Shown here piece by piece: positions 24,950 through 34,421 of a stretch of 64,000 nt of DNA. Under the pieces are notes generated by a model, which did no database searches, was not told the origin of the DNA, and saw only the letters and a list, made by a program, of their open reading frames with translations. The stretch is from Streptomyces sp. NBC_00554 (GTDB lineage Bacteria; Actinomycetota; Actinomycetes; Streptomycetales; Streptomycetaceae). Position numbers and translations under genes: made by a program. The stretch's first letter is position 1. Each line of letters starts with the position of its first letter. The DNA is taken from assembly GCF_041431135.1 (NCBI RefSeq), contig NZ_CP107799.1, forward strand, positions 9,750,501 to 9,814,500. Reading direction: 5' to 3'.

Positions 24950-26380
24950 TCAGGGGCCGACCCTGGCCACGAGCACGCAGGCGTCGTCCTCGCGCTCGGT
25001 CTCACCGAATTCCTCGACAACCGTCCGTACACAGTCCTGTGCCGTGCGCGCCTCGTGGAAGCGCGGGGCCAGAGCGAGCAGCTTCGGTGCGGCCACTGCG
25101 CCACCGCGCCGGGGGACAAGTCCGTCCGTGTGCAGGAGCAGCAGGTCGCCGTCCTCGAGCGTTTCCTCGGCCTGCCCGTAGGTGGCCCCCGTGGTCGCCC
25201 CGAGCAGCACGCCGTCCGGCGCCGGCAGTATGCGCCCCGTCCCGTTGCGGAACAGCAGCGGGGCGGGGTGTCCTGCCTGTGCCCAGGTGAGGGTGCGGGT
25301 CTCGGGCCGGTAGCGGCAGCAGACGGCGCTGCCGAGGGCCGGTTGGACGGTGGCGTCCAGTAACTGGTTGAGCCAGGACATGAGTTGGCCCGGCTGCGTG
25401 CCGGACATGGCCATACCGCGCAGGGCGCCGAGCAGCATCGCCATGCCCGAAGCGACCGGGATTCCGTGGCCGGTGAGATCACCGACGCTCAACAGGGTTT
25501 CCCCGTCGGGTAGTTCGAGAGCGTCGTACCAGTCGCCGCCGACCAGTGCGCTGGTCGACGACGGCAGATAGCGGGCGGCGAGGTCCAGGGTCTCGGGCCC
25601 CCGCTGCGGGAACCGCAGGGAGCCACGCCACGGCGGCAGCACGGCCTCCTGCAGCTCTACCGCGAGCCGGTGCTCGGTCTGCGCGATGTGCCGTTGGCGC
25701 TGCAGCGAGTCACGGGTCTCGCTCACCTTCCGCTGGCTGCTGCGCAGTTCGCTGACGTCGCGCAGCACGGCCCACATCGAGACGGTGCTGCCGTCGGCGT
25801 CGAGCACGGGCTCGCCCATCATGTGCACGGTCCGCACCCCGCCGTCGGGGCGCTGTATGCGGAACTCACCGTCGATGGGCTTGGCGTCGATGAGGCAGTC
25901 CGTGACCATCGCGGTCAGCATCGGCCGGTCCTCGTCGAGCACCAGAGACGGCAGCTCGTCGAGCGTGAGTGGGGGAGCGGCGGGGTCGCGGCCCAGGAGC
26001 TGGTAGAGCTCCCCCGACCAACTGGCCTCGTCCGTCAGCAGATTCCACTCGGCGCTGCCGACCCGGCTGAGCAGCGAGCCGCGCCGGGGTGTGACCGGCA
26101 CGGCTCGGACGGCGGGGGCGGGTGCGGGTTGGACGGGCGCCGTGGGCGGTCCGTCCCGCAGCTGGGCCAAGTGCTGGTCGAGGTCGTTGAGTTGATGAAG
26201 CGCCAGATTGCACAGCGCACGCTGCCAGCGTCCCTGCGGGTCCTCGTCGTCGGCGGGTGCTTCACGCCGTACGGCGTCCACCTCGCCGCGCAGCCGCCGC
26301 GTCTGCGATATGAGCGCGTCAACCGTGCCGCGCTGAGGCGGCTGGGCGGCTGAGCGATCCGCAGAGAGATGGGAGGGCAT
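24950..26380 (-). CDS. PAS-SpoIIE (PP2C-type) serine phosphatase
   Basis: A 476-residue cytoplasmic protein. Residues 15-85 are helical (QTRRLRGEVDAVRRE). Residues about 105-225 are a PAS-like sensor (WNLLTDEASWSGELYQLLG, then FRIQRPDGGVRTVHMMGEPV). Residues about 240-474 are a SpoIIE/PP2C phosphatase with metal-ligand motifs VGGDWYD, VGDLTGHG, HTDGL and EDDACVLV. Such enzymes dephosphorylate anti-sigma-factor antagonists and so activate sigma factors under stress. No anti-sigma or antagonist gene is adjacent, so the partner is elsewhere. The 279 bases upstream (26381-26659) contain no further gene that I can support. Confidence 0.85.
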   Translation of the reverse strand: MPSHLSADRSAAQPPQRGTVDALISQTRRLRGEVDAVRREAPADDEDPQGRWQRALCNLALHQLNDLDQHLAQLRDGPPTAPVQPAPAPAVRAVPVTPRRGSLLSRVGSAEWNLLTDEASWSGELYQLLGRDPAAPPLTLDELPSLVLDEDRPMLTAMVTDCLIDAKPIDGEFRIQRPDGGVRTVHMMGEPVLDADGSTVSMWAVLRDVSELRSSQRKVSETRDSLQRQRHIAQTEHRLAVELQEAVLPPWRGSLRFPQRGPETLDLAARYLPSSTSALVGGDWYDALELPDGETLLSVGDLTGHGIPVASGMAMLLGALRGMAMSGTQPGQLMSWLNQLLDATVQPALGSAVCCRYRPETRTLTWAQAGHPAPLLFRNGTGRILPAPDGVLLGATTGATYGQAEETLEDGDLLLLHTDGLVPRRGGAVAAPKLLALAPRFHEARTAQDCVRTVVEEFGETEREDDACVLVARVGP

Positions 26381-26659
26381 GACGTACTCCGATGCGGGGA
26401 CGGTACGACCAAGGCTGAGGAAGGACCGTTACGACTGTCGCACAGCCTGCGACGCGCTGTAAGGGATTTGGCAACACACGATACGGTGGTGCACCTGGCA
26501 TATGCCACAGTCCCCATGGAGTGGGTACCTAGCACGTGTTCGGTACGCGTCCGGCGTGGTCAAGTCGTAGGCGGCATACGCGACTTGAAGGTGTTCGAGG
26601 CTACGCATGCGCTCCAGTCATTCTCTTGTTCGAGGGTCGTTTGTGCTAGCCCCTCCGCG

Positions 26660-27343
26660 TTACGGAATCCGGCGTGCGAAGTCCTGCACCTCGGCCTCGA
26701 AGAGAGGGGCCGGGTCGATGCCCATCGAGGCGAAGTTGCCCTCGATCTCCAGGCTCACCAAGCCGTGCAGGCGGGCCCAGAGAATCGTGGCGCGTGAGGC
26801 GACCGCCGTCGTCACGTCCTCGATTCCGTGGCGTTTCATCCACTCCTCGAACTGGGCCCCCGAGTCCTGGGAAACCGCGGTGTCCGGATTCGCGAGGGCA
26901 CTCACCACGTCCAGTACGACGGTCATGGCCGGCTGTGCGGCCTCCACCAGGCTCGTCGACTGGGCGTCATAGCCCTGCAAGGGCGCCCGGAAGAGCAGAC
27001 GGTAGCGGTGTGGCTCGGCCAGGGCCCAGTCGCGGTAGGCCCGTACGACGGACGTCAGGCGCGCGGCCGCGTCCTGTGGCGTGCCTTCGGCTGCGCGGGC
27101 GAGCGTGGACGTCAGGTCGCCGTACGCGTCGATGACCAGCTCGGTGAGCAGGCTGTCCCGGTTGGCGAAGTAGCGGTAGAGCGCGGGGCCGGTCATGCCG
27201 ACCTGCTTGGCGATGGCGTTGAGCGACAGCGCCTCCGGGCCGCCCTCGGCCAGCTGCCGCAGTGCCGCCGTCTTGACTTCCTGTCGTACCTGCGCGCGGA
27301 ACCGATCGCGCGGGCCGGGCCTGGTCCGGTTCTCTGCGGCCAT
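26660..27343 (-). CDS. TetR/AcrR-family transcriptional regulator
   Basis: A 227-residue protein with an N-terminal TetR domain (LSLNAIAKQVGMTGPALYRY, about residues 40-59) and a C-terminal ligand domain with the WARLHGLVSLEIEGNF segment of the WHG type. It diverges from a quinone-oxidoreductase-like gene at 27476 with 132 bases between them, the usual layout for a repressor and its target. I found only weak inverted repeats in that gap (for example TCACG-N4-CGTGA at about 27431-27444), so no operator is called. The ligand is unknown; a reactive electrophile or quinone would fit the neighbour. Confidence 0.86.
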   Translation of the reverse strand: MAAENRTRPGPRDRFRAQVRQEVKTAALRQLAEGGPEALSLNAIAKQVGMTGPALYRYFANRDSLLTELVIDAYGDLTSTLARAAEGTPQDAAARLTSVVRAYRDWALAEPHRYRLLFRAPLQGYDAQSTSLVEAAQPAMTVVLDVVSALANPDTAVSQDSGAQFEEWMKRHGIEDVTTAVASRATILWARLHGLVSLEIEGNFASMGIDPAPLFEAEVQDFARRIP

Positions 27344-27475
27344 GTCGTCGCCTCTTCGTCTGCTGCCGGTGGTCCTTGACCTTGAGCTTGACTTACGGAA
27401 TGTAGAGGAGCAAGCTTTAGTTAGAACCTATCACGAACACGTGAAGCTATTACGAAACGAAGGGCTTTGACCGTC

Positions 27476-28516
27476 ATGAACAGCGAGAACGTGACCGAAG
27501 TCGTCCTCCCGGGCGTGGTGGCGCCGTCCGGCCTGGAGATCCGCGTGCGCCCCGCGCCGCAGCCCGCGGCCGGCGAGGTCGTCCTGGCCATGGAGGCGAC
27601 CGGGGTGTCGTTCGCCGAGCAGCAGATGCGCCGTGGCAAGTACTACGACCAGCCACCGTTCCCCTTCATCCCCGGCTACGACCTGGTCGGAGTCGTCGTC
27701 CGGGTCGGCGGGGGAGTGGACGCCACGCTGATCGGCCGCCGCTTCGCCGCGCTGACCAAGGTCGGCGGCTGGGCCAGTCAGGTCGTGCTGCCGGCCACCG
27801 ACCTGGTCGAGGTTCCCGGCGCGCTGGACCCCGCCGACGCCGAGACGGTGGTCGTCAACGGCATCACCGCCTGGCAGATGCTGCACCGCGTCGCCAAGGT
27901 CCGCGCCGGACAGACGGTGCTGGTGCACGGCGCGAACGGCGGCGTGGGCTCGACCCTGGTGCAACTGGCCACTCACGCGGGCGTCCGCGTGATCGGCACG
28001 GCCTCGCCCCGCCACCACGACGCGGTGCGCGCGCTCGGCGCGCTGCCGCTCGACTACCGTGCGGCCGATCTGCCCGCCAGGGTGCGGGAGTTGGCGCCAG
28101 ACGGAGTCGACGCCGTCTTCGACCACGTCGGCGGTGACGGGATCGTCGGCTCCTTCCGGCTGCTGGCCCGCGGGGGCACGCTCGTCTCGTACGGCAGCGC
28201 CGCAACCCGGGACGTCACCGGATCCTCCAAGCTGCCCGTCCTCAAGCTCGTCGGGCGGCTCTTCCTCTGGAAGCTGCTCCCCAACGGCCGGCGGACGCAC
28301 TTCTACAACATCTGGGCGGGCAAGCGCCGTCCGGCCGCCTTCCACGCCCGCCTCCGCAGGGACCTCGGGCAGGTCTTCGCCCTGCTCGCCGACGGCACCA
28401 TCAAGGCCCAGGTCGCGGCCCGCATCCCGGTCAGCCAGGCCTCGGAGGCCATGCGGCTGGCGGAGTCCGGCACCGTCACCGGCAAGGTGATTCTCGTCCC
28501 CGACACCCACATCTGA
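27476..28516 (+). CDS. Zinc-independent quinone oxidoreductase (MDR family)
   Basis: A 346-residue medium-chain dehydrogenase/reductase. The N-terminal GroES-like domain has GVSFAEQQMRRGKYY and PFIPGYDLVGVVVRVG. The nucleotide fold is VLVHGANGGVGSTLVQLA at about residues 145-162. The structural and catalytic Cys/His zinc ligands of alcohol dehydrogenases are absent, as in NADPH:quinone oxidoreductases. The ATG at 27476 is chosen because AAGGG lies 11 bases upstream; a TTG three codons earlier is too close. It would reduce quinones or enones with NADPH. It is divergently paired with a TetR gene that probably controls it. Confidence 0.86.
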   Translation: MNSENVTEVVLPGVVAPSGLEIRVRPAPQPAAGEVVLAMEATGVSFAEQQMRRGKYYDQPPFPFIPGYDLVGVVVRVGGGVDATLIGRRFAALTKVGGWASQVVLPATDLVEVPGALDPADAETVVVNGITAWQMLHRVAKVRAGQTVLVHGANGGVGSTLVQLATHAGVRVIGTASPRHHDAVRALGALPLDYRAADLPARVRELAPDGVDAVFDHVGGDGIVGSFRLLARGGTLVSYGSAATRDVTGSSKLPVLKLVGRLFLWKLLPNGRRTHFYNIWAGKRRPAAFHARLRRDLGQVFALLADGTIKAQVAARIPVSQASEAMRLAESGTVTGKVILVPDTHI

Positions 28517-28640
28517 CGTCCATCACGGTTCTACGGCTGTTCATCCCCGCCTCACCACGCAGGCATGGCCCTTGACGATCGCCCCGTGCACGCTTGCGCG
28601 CGGTGTGCCGCAGGGGCACTCCGGTGACGAGGGCGGGCGA

Positions 28641-30671
28641 ATGACACCGATCAGCCGAAGAGGGTTCGTGGGGCTCGGCGCAACTGTCGCGGCAGGCGCC
28701 GCGATGGGCGTCGGCTCGCGGACGGCCGAAGCCGCAGGGACCGCGGCAACCGCGACCGGCACGATCTCGGACGTACGGCACGTCGTCATCCTCATGCAGG
28801 AGAACCGCAGTTTCGACCACTACTTCGGCCGCCTCAACGGCGTCCGCGGCTTCGGCGACCGCAGCGGTATCGCGCTCTCCGGCGGCCACTCCGTCTTCAA
28901 CCAGCCGAACGGCGGCGGCAGACAGTACCCCTGGAAGCTGAGCTCGACGCCCGCCGCAGGCGGCACGGACGGCGAGACCCTCGCGCAGTGCAACGGCGAC
29001 CTCCCGCATTCCTGGTCCTCGCAGCACTCCGCCTGGAACAAGGGAAGACTCGACAACTGGGTCTCGGGCGTCGGCAACGTACGCACGATGGGCTATCTCG
29101 ACCGCTCCGACATCCCGTTCCACTACGCGCTGGCCGACAACTACACCATCTGCGACGCCTACTTCTGCTCCACGCTCAGCGCCACAGGACCCAACCGCAC
29201 GTACCTGTGGAGCGGCAAGGTCGACAGCACCAGCTACGACGGCGGCGACGAGTCCGGGCTGACCTGGCAGAACTACGCCGAGGCGCTGCAGACGGCCGGA
29301 GTGACCTGGAAGGTCTACCAGAACGCCCAGGACAACTACGGCGACAACGGCTGCGCGTACTTCAAGAAGTTCACCGACGCCAAGGCGGGCAACCCACTCC
29401 ACGACCGGGGCATGTCCTCCGTGCCGGCGGTCACCGGCTCCACGCCCGACGACATCGCCGCCGCCATCAAGGCCGATGTCCTCGCGGGCACCTTGCCCCA
29501 GGTCTCCTGGGTGGTCGCCAACGAGGCCTTCTCCGAGCACCCGTACGCCCCGCCCGGCGACGGTGCCCACTTCGTCGACCTCGTCTACCGCGCCCTCGCC
29601 GCCGACCCGGAGGTCTTCGACTCGACCGTCCTGTTCCTCAACTACGACGAGAACGACGGCTTCTTCGACCACGTACCGCCGCCGGCGCCGCCCGCGGGCA
29701 CGGCGGGGGAGTTCCTCAACGGCGTGCCGTACGGCCTCGGATTCCGCGTACCCATGCTCGTCATCTCGCCCTGGACGCGCGGTGGTTGGGTCTCCTCGGA
29801 GGTCTTCGACCACACCTCCGTGCTGCGCTTCCTGGAGACCTGGACCGGCGCGCTCGGCAAGCCCGCCCCCTGCCCCAACATCAGCACCTGGCGCCGCAAG
29901 GTCACCGGCGACCTGACCGGCGCCTTCGACTTCGCGCACCCGGTGTACGGCGCCGCCACGCTGCCCGCGACAAGCGTCATCGGCTTCGGCACCTGCGGCC
30001 CACTGCCCAACCCGGTGCCCACCACCAACGCGCTGCCCGCCCAGGAACCCGGCACCCGCCCCGCCCGCGCCCTCCCGTACCAGCCGAACGGCTACCTGGA
30101 TCACCTGGAGTTCGGTACCGGCGGCAAGATCCTCGCCTGGTTCACCATGGCCAACCAGGGCACCCCGGCCAGGAGCGCCGCGCACTTCTCCATCCACCCG
30201 AACGCCTACCGCGACACCACGCCCTGGCAGTACACCGTCGACGCGGGCGGCACGGCCTCCGACTACTTCAACATCGGCACCGGGTACGGCGCAGGGAAGT
30301 ACGACATCTCCATGACCGGCCCCAACCGCTTCCTGCGCCGCTTCAAGGGCGACGCGACACAGGCGGGCAAGTCCGTGGAGGTGAGCACCCGTTACGCCAC
30401 CGAGCCCGGCACCGGGAAGACGGCGATCTACTTCAGGATGGCCAACTGCGCCTCCTCCTCGGTGAAGTTCACGATCACCTCGAACCAGTACCGCGGCGAC
30501 GGTCCCTGGACGTACACCGTCGCCGCGGGTACCTCGGCGGAGGACTACTTCAACGCCGTCGCGTACCAGGCCGGTTGGTACGACTTCACGGTCACCGTCG
30601 ACTCCGACGCGAGCTGGTCGCGCCGGTTCACCGGGCACATCGAGACGGGCGCGGCGAGCGTCAGCGGTTGA
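28641..30671 (+). CDS. Tat-exported phosphocholine-specific phospholipase C
   Basis: A 676-residue enzyme. The N-terminus SRRGFVGLGATVAAG is a twin-arginine signal. The phosphoesterase domain begins HVVILMQENRSFDHYFG (ENRSFDHYFG at residues 54-63) and later has LFLNYDENDGFFDHV, the metal and catalytic motifs of the PLC/acid-phosphatase AcpA family. Residues about 490-670 are two repeats of the bacterial phospholipase C C-terminal domain. It would cleave phosphatidylcholine or sphingomyelin outside the cell, releasing phosphocholine. The start at 28641 places the twin Arg at residues 6-7. It is a single gene; its end overlaps the converging Gfo/Idh gene by 11 bases. Confidence 0.88.
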   Translation: MTPISRRGFVGLGATVAAGAAMGVGSRTAEAAGTAATATGTISDVRHVVILMQENRSFDHYFGRLNGVRGFGDRSGIALSGGHSVFNQPNGGGRQYPWKLSSTPAAGGTDGETLAQCNGDLPHSWSSQHSAWNKGRLDNWVSGVGNVRTMGYLDRSDIPFHYALADNYTICDAYFCSTLSATGPNRTYLWSGKVDSTSYDGGDESGLTWQNYAEALQTAGVTWKVYQNAQDNYGDNGCAYFKKFTDAKAGNPLHDRGMSSVPAVTGSTPDDIAAAIKADVLAGTLPQVSWVVANEAFSEHPYAPPGDGAHFVDLVYRALAADPEVFDSTVLFLNYDENDGFFDHVPPPAPPAGTAGEFLNGVPYGLGFRVPMLVISPWTRGGWVSSEVFDHTSVLRFLETWTGALGKPAPCPNISTWRRKVTGDLTGAFDFAHPVYGAATLPATSVIGFGTCGPLPNPVPTTNALPAQEPGTRPARALPYQPNGYLDHLEFGTGGKILAWFTMANQGTPARSAAHFSIHPNAYRDTTPWQYTVDAGGTASDYFNIGTGYGAGKYDISMTGPNRFLRRFKGDATQAGKSVEVSTRYATEPGTGKTAIYFRMANCASSSVKFTITSNQYRGDGPWTYTVAAGTSAEDYFNAVAYQAGWYDFTVTVDSDASWSRRFTGHIETGAASVSG

Positions 30672-31686
30672 CCGGCTCGTAGAGTTCCGGGCGCGGGGCG
30701 AGTTCGACGGTCACCCGGCCGCCGCTCTCCTGCGCCCGGACTCCCGCCTCGGCGACGGCGGACGACGCGTACCCGTCCCAGGCGCTCGGTCCGGTGACCC
30801 GGCCCTCGCGGGTGGCGTCCACCCATGCCTGCACCTCACGGTCGTACGCGTCCGCGAACCGTACGAGGTAGTCCTGCGCGACCTCCTCGTACGCCCCGCC
30901 GGCCGTTGTCACGACCATCGTGTGCTCGTCCCCGATCCGCGCGCTCCCCGTCTCGCAGACCGCTTCGCACCGCACCTGGTAGCCGAAGCCGGAGTTGACG
31001 AAGATCTCCACGTCGACCAGTGCGCCCTCCGCGGTCTCGAACAGCACGAGCTGGGGGTCGACGAGACCTTCCGGGGCGTGCGAGGACGAGCGCGGGCGCA
31101 GCACCGTCACGGCCGTGAGCTCCTGGTCGAGCAGCCAGCGTGCCGCGTCGATCTCGTGCGAGACGGAGCTGTTGACCAGCATCGCGGTGGTGAAACCGGG
31201 CGGCGAGGAGACATTGCGGTGCGTGCAGTGGAGCATCAGCGGACGCCCCAGCCGACCGCTGTCCAGCAACGACTTGAGGCGCTGGTACTCGGCGTCGTAC
31301 CGGCGCATGAACCCGACCTGCACCAGCCGCCGGCCGAGCCTCGCCTCCGCCTCCACCACCCGCAGCGCCCCGGCCGAATCCGGCACCATCGGCTTCTCGC
31401 ACAGCACCGGCAGACCGCGCGCGAAGGCCGCGAGCAGCGCCTCCTCGTGCGCGGGCCCGGGGGACGCGATCAACACGGCCTGTACGCCGGGTGCGTCCAG
31501 CGCGGCCGTCGCGTCGGCGTGGACCGAGACGCCGTCGATTCCGGTCACGACGTCCTTGGCCCGCCCGGTGTCGGGATCGGCGACCGCGGCGATCCGAGCG
31601 CCGCCCACCACCCGGTCGATTCGCCGTATGTGGTCGGCACCCATGTGCCCCGCACCCAGGACCGCTACACCCAGTAGTTCACTCAC
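30661..31686 (-). CDS. Gfo/Idh/MocA-family NAD(P)-dependent oxidoreductase
   Basis: A 341-residue protein with an N-terminal Rossmann fold (VAVLGAGHMGADHIRR, residues about 7-22) and the family motif CEKPM at about 95-99, whose Lys is catalytic. A C-terminal alpha/beta domain follows, containing GFMRRYDAEYQRLKSLL and the His-bearing SVSHEIDAARWLL. It most resembles inositol 2-dehydrogenase-like enzymes that oxidise a sugar or cyclitol C2 hydroxyl. The start is GTG at 31686. No other inositol genes are adjacent, and 52 bases separate it from the baeRF3 gene behind it. The exact substrate is open. Confidence 0.84.
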   Translation of the reverse strand: MSELLGVAVLGAGHMGADHIRRIDRVVGGARIAAVADPDTGRAKDVVTGIDGVSVHADATAALDAPGVQAVLIASPGPAHEEALLAAFARGLPVLCEKPMVPDSAGALRVVEAEARLGRRLVQVGFMRRYDAEYQRLKSLLDSGRLGRPLMLHCTHRNVSSPPGFTTAMLVNSSVSHEIDAARWLLDQELTAVTVLRPRSSSHAPEGLVDPQLVLFETAEGALVDVEIFVNSGFGYQVRCEAVCETGSARIGDEHTMVVTTAGGAYEEVAQDYLVRFADAYDREVQAWVDATREGRVTGPSAWDGYASSAVAEAGVRAQESGGRVTVELAPRPELYEPVNR

Positions 31687-31738
31687 GTGCTCCGCACCTC
31701 TCCAGCCGACAGTTCAGGATCATTGTCGGCCGTGGAGA

Positions 31739-32836
31739 TCAGTAACGCAGCACCCCTGCGATCCCTTTCGCGTCCCCGAGACTGCCGTCGGGAACGAAGC
31801 GGACCTCGGCGCCGGTCTCCAGACACTGTTCGACGATCTCGTCGACGATGTCCTCGCGGGCGTCCAGGTCGCCGCTCTCGGCCGGGACGAGATGGTCGCC
31901 GCCGTTGTCGCGTACGGTCACGCGGTAGTTCTCCTCGACGGCGAGCAGTTGGACGCGGCCCTCGGTCGCGCTCTGCCACACCTCGTCGACTCCGGCGGCG
32001 AACGCCTTGCGACCGCGTGCCGTTTCCAGCTCGCGCGCCACCGCGTCGACGTCCTTCTTCGCCTCGGCGGTGATCAGGGGATGCACCGCCTGCCACACGG
32101 CGTCGGGCGTGCCGTGCGCGAGGCCGCCGTGCGGGATGTGCGCGGCCTCCTTGGTGACGGTGCCGATCTCGTCGAGGAGGGAGAGAGCGGCGGTCTCACC
32201 GGTGACGTAGAGCGGCCGGGGGTGCCTGCGCAGGACTGCGCTCACGGCGGTGTCGGCGTCGCGCAGGAAGTGCCGGGTCTGCTCGTCGCGGAAGGTGCTG
32301 GGCAGGTCGCCGACGCGTTCCTGGCGCTCGGCGTCCGGGTCCTCCAGGCTCCGTGTGAGCGGAAAGCCGTTGGCGTGCTCCTCGGCGACCCGGTCGGCTC
32401 CGCCGTTCCACAGCGTGACCTGGTCGGCGGATACCGACAGCACCCAGAACGGCCGCTCGGAGGCCTGCGCGGCGACGAGATTGCGGGTCAGGAAGGTGTC
32501 CGACAGCACCACACGCTCCGGCACGGTACGGGCCAGCGACCAGACCTGGTGCTCACCGGGGGCGGCGAAGATGGCCAGGCCGTCCTCGGCGTGCGTCAGA
32601 TCGACCTCCGCGAGGGCGCGGTCGAGCTGCTCGACGAGGTCCATCCGCCGTTCGCGGGTGACCGACGGATCGGCTTCCAGCTGCTTCTTGGCCTCGGCGA
32701 CCACATTGCGCAGCCGGACCGGATCCTGGGCGTTGTCGGGCTCGCGGCGATGCGTAGGCGTCAGCACGGAGACCGCGGGATACGGCCGGGGCCTGCGCAG
32801 TTCGGTCAGGGTGGCGGGACTGAGTGCGTGCTCCAT
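31739..32836 (-). CDS. baeRF family 3 (archaeo-eukaryotic release factor-like) protein
   Basis: A 365-residue protein of the baeRF3 group, bacterial relatives of eRF1/Pelota. Visible blocks are YPAVSVLTPTHRREPDNAQD near the N-terminus, LAIFAAPGEHQVWSLA, the RPLYVTGE and HIPHGGLAHGT segments, and a C-terminal FVPDGSLGDAKGIAGVLRY resembling the release-factor domain 3 end. These proteins have been proposed to act on stalled ribosomes or rRNA, but experimental support is thin. The ATG at 32836 is followed by normal coding throughout. It may be co-transcribed with the Gfo/Idh gene downstream. Confidence 0.78.
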   Translation of the reverse strand: MEHALSPATLTELRRPRPYPAVSVLTPTHRREPDNAQDPVRLRNVVAEAKKQLEADPSVTRERRMDLVEQLDRALAEVDLTHAEDGLAIFAAPGEHQVWSLARTVPERVVLSDTFLTRNLVAAQASERPFWVLSVSADQVTLWNGGADRVAEEHANGFPLTRSLEDPDAERQERVGDLPSTFRDEQTRHFLRDADTAVSAVLRRHPRPLYVTGETAALSLLDEIGTVTKEAAHIPHGGLAHGTPDAVWQAVHPLITAEAKKDVDAVARELETARGRKAFAAGVDEVWQSATEGRVQLLAVEENYRVTVRDNGGDHLVPAESGDLDAREDIVDEIVEQCLETGAEVRFVPDGSLGDAKGIAGVLRY

Positions 32837-32986
32837 ACCTGCACGATAGGACCAATTCGCTTATCGGGCATTTGGTGCATTTGATTGCTGGGGTCGCTCG
32901 CGTCGACAGATCGCGTAGTCCTCGTCACCGTCGCCGGACGCCGGTGCCCCACCGTCGTAGGACACCATGACCTGCTTAGGACGCCC

Positions 32987-34359
32987 ATGACGCAGGCCGA
33001 CGTGGAAGCCAAGGCGCCACCCGCCGCCAAACTCACGCTCCTGACGCTCACCACGATGGTCGTCGGCTCGATGGTCGGAGCCGGCGTCTTCTCACTGCCC
33101 CGCCGCTTCGCCCAGGAGACGGGCGTGGCCGGAGCCCTCATCGCGTGGGCCGTCGCCGGCACCGGCATGCTGATGCTCGCCTTCGTCTTCCAGCGCCTCG
33201 CCATCCGCAGACCGGACCTCGACGCGGGCGTCTACGCCTACGCGAAGGCCGGCCTCGGCGAGTACCTGGGTTTCTTCTCGGCGTTCGGCTATCGAACATT
33301 TGCGCAGTGCTCCACCCTCCAGGGTGGAGGTGAAGGGCATCCTTGGCCCAGCGGCTCCGATGGCCGCAGGGCCACTGCTAACGTCGGATTGTCTGACAAC
33401 GTAGTTGGCGGACCTACCGCCGGACGGGCGGGAAGTCACGCCTGTGGAGACCAGGTAAGACCGCTCCTCACGGAACGGCACAGGTCGCTGAAGCAGGAAC
33501 CCACGGTGGTGTCGCGTCAGCGGTACGGACCGGAGTCGTCGCCCTTCAAGGCGGCGAGGACGTCAATGGGCCAGCGCCTGCGTCGGCAATGCGACGTACT
33601 GGGTCCTCAGCATTCCGGCCGTCGGCGCCGTCGCACCCGCGCTGGGCGGCGGCGATACCATATCCGCGCGAACGCGTACTCACGGCACGTCAAACGCCGC
33701 GAGGGTGTGGGGCGCGCGACCGTCCTGGAGTTCCCCTGATCGCCGAGCTGCGGCAGCCCTCCATGGCCGAGGTCCTGGAGCACGCCGTCGGCACCTGGGG
33801 GCAGGTCTTCGTCAGCGTCGGCCTGATCGTCTCGGTGCTCGGCGCCTATCTCGCCTGGACCCTGATGGCGGCCGAGGTGCTGTTCGTCGCCGCCAAGGAC
33901 GAGGACATGCCCCGCTTCCTCGGCCGCTCCATCGGCGACGACGTACCCGCACCCGCGCTCGTGATGACGACCCTGCTGACCCAAGTCGTGCTGATCGTCA
34001 CGCTGTTCTCGGACGACGCCTTCAACTTCGCGCTCGACCTGACCAGCGCGCTGACACTGATCCCGTTCCTGCTGGCGGCGGGCTTCGCCGTCAAGATCGC
34101 CCGCGCGGGCCCCGGCAGCGACCTCCTCGTCGCCGCGCTCGCCACCGTCTACACCGCCTTCCTGCTCTACGCGGCCGGGCTGAAGTACCTCCTCGTCTCG
34201 TTCATCATCTACGCGCCCGCCACGATCCTGTTCGTGATGGCCAGGCGCGAGCAGGGCAGACAGCTGTTCTCGCCCCGCGAACTCGTCATCCTCGCCGTCT
34301 CGATCGCCGGCGCGATCCTCGGGATCGTCGCTCTGGCGCTGGGCTGGATCAGCCTCTGA
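32987..34359 (+). pseudogene. Broken arginine/ornithine (APC-type) antiporter
   Basis: Remnants of one antiporter lie in order but in three frames. The N-terminus (MTQADVEAK, then a membrane stretch with MVVGSMVGAGVFSLPRR) runs to Tyr at 33290-33292. A 274-bp insert follows. The sequence resumes at Trp 33567 (WASACVGNATYWVLSIPAVG) and breaks near 33660. It picks up again as YSRHVKRREGVGRATVLEF (33677-33733), breaks, and continues from 33736 as IAELRQPSMAEVLEHAVG to the intact C-terminal membrane half. By comparison with the family, about 90 and 20 residues are missing at the two breaks. The antiporter cannot be functional. It lies directly upstream of arginine deiminase. Confidence 0.85.
33293..33566 (+). 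mobile_element. Remnant of an IS200/IS605-type element (TnpB tail, palindrome-associated)
   Basis: The insert exactly separates the Tyr and Trp codons of the antiporter. Its left end carries a palindrome, CTCCACCCT-cc-AGGGTGGAG (33310-33329). Its interior, read in the plus direction, encodes HACGDQVRPL and SLKQEPTVVSRQ, which look like the disordered C-terminal tail of actinobacterial TnpB proteins. The right end has a small CGCC/GGCG hairpin followed by GTCAA at the junction. No TnpA and no TnpB catalytic domain remain, so it is a non-autonomous derivative of about 274 bp. The family assignment rests on memory of TnpB tails. Confidence 0.65.
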
Positions 34360-34370
34360 CGGAAAGGCCC

Positions 34371-34406
34371 GGAAGACCCGGAAGACCCGGAAGGCCCGGA
34401 CGACCT
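34371..34406. repeat. 9-bp tandem repeat before arginine deiminase
   Basis: Four units, GGAAGACCC twice, then GGAAGGCCC and GGACGACCT, lie between the antiporter remnant and the arginine deiminase ribosome site. Confidence 0.7.
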
Positions 34407-34421
34407 GGAGAAAGGCACACC

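Noticed and set aside
26381..26659. Small gene between the SpoIIE phosphatase and TetR genes
   Set aside because: Open frames here have no ribosome site and no recognisable protein; the stretch is probably the phosphatase promoter region.
27344..27475. TetR operator between the TetR and quinone-oxidoreductase genes
   Set aside because: Only short or mismatched inverted repeats were seen (TCACG-N4-CGTGA, AGCTTG with distant CAAGCT), too weak to call.
32885..33739. Single 284-codon open frame across the antiporter N-terminus and the insert
   Set aside because: It is a chance fusion of antiporter codons, a TnpB-like tail and frameshifted antiporter sequence, not a functional gene.
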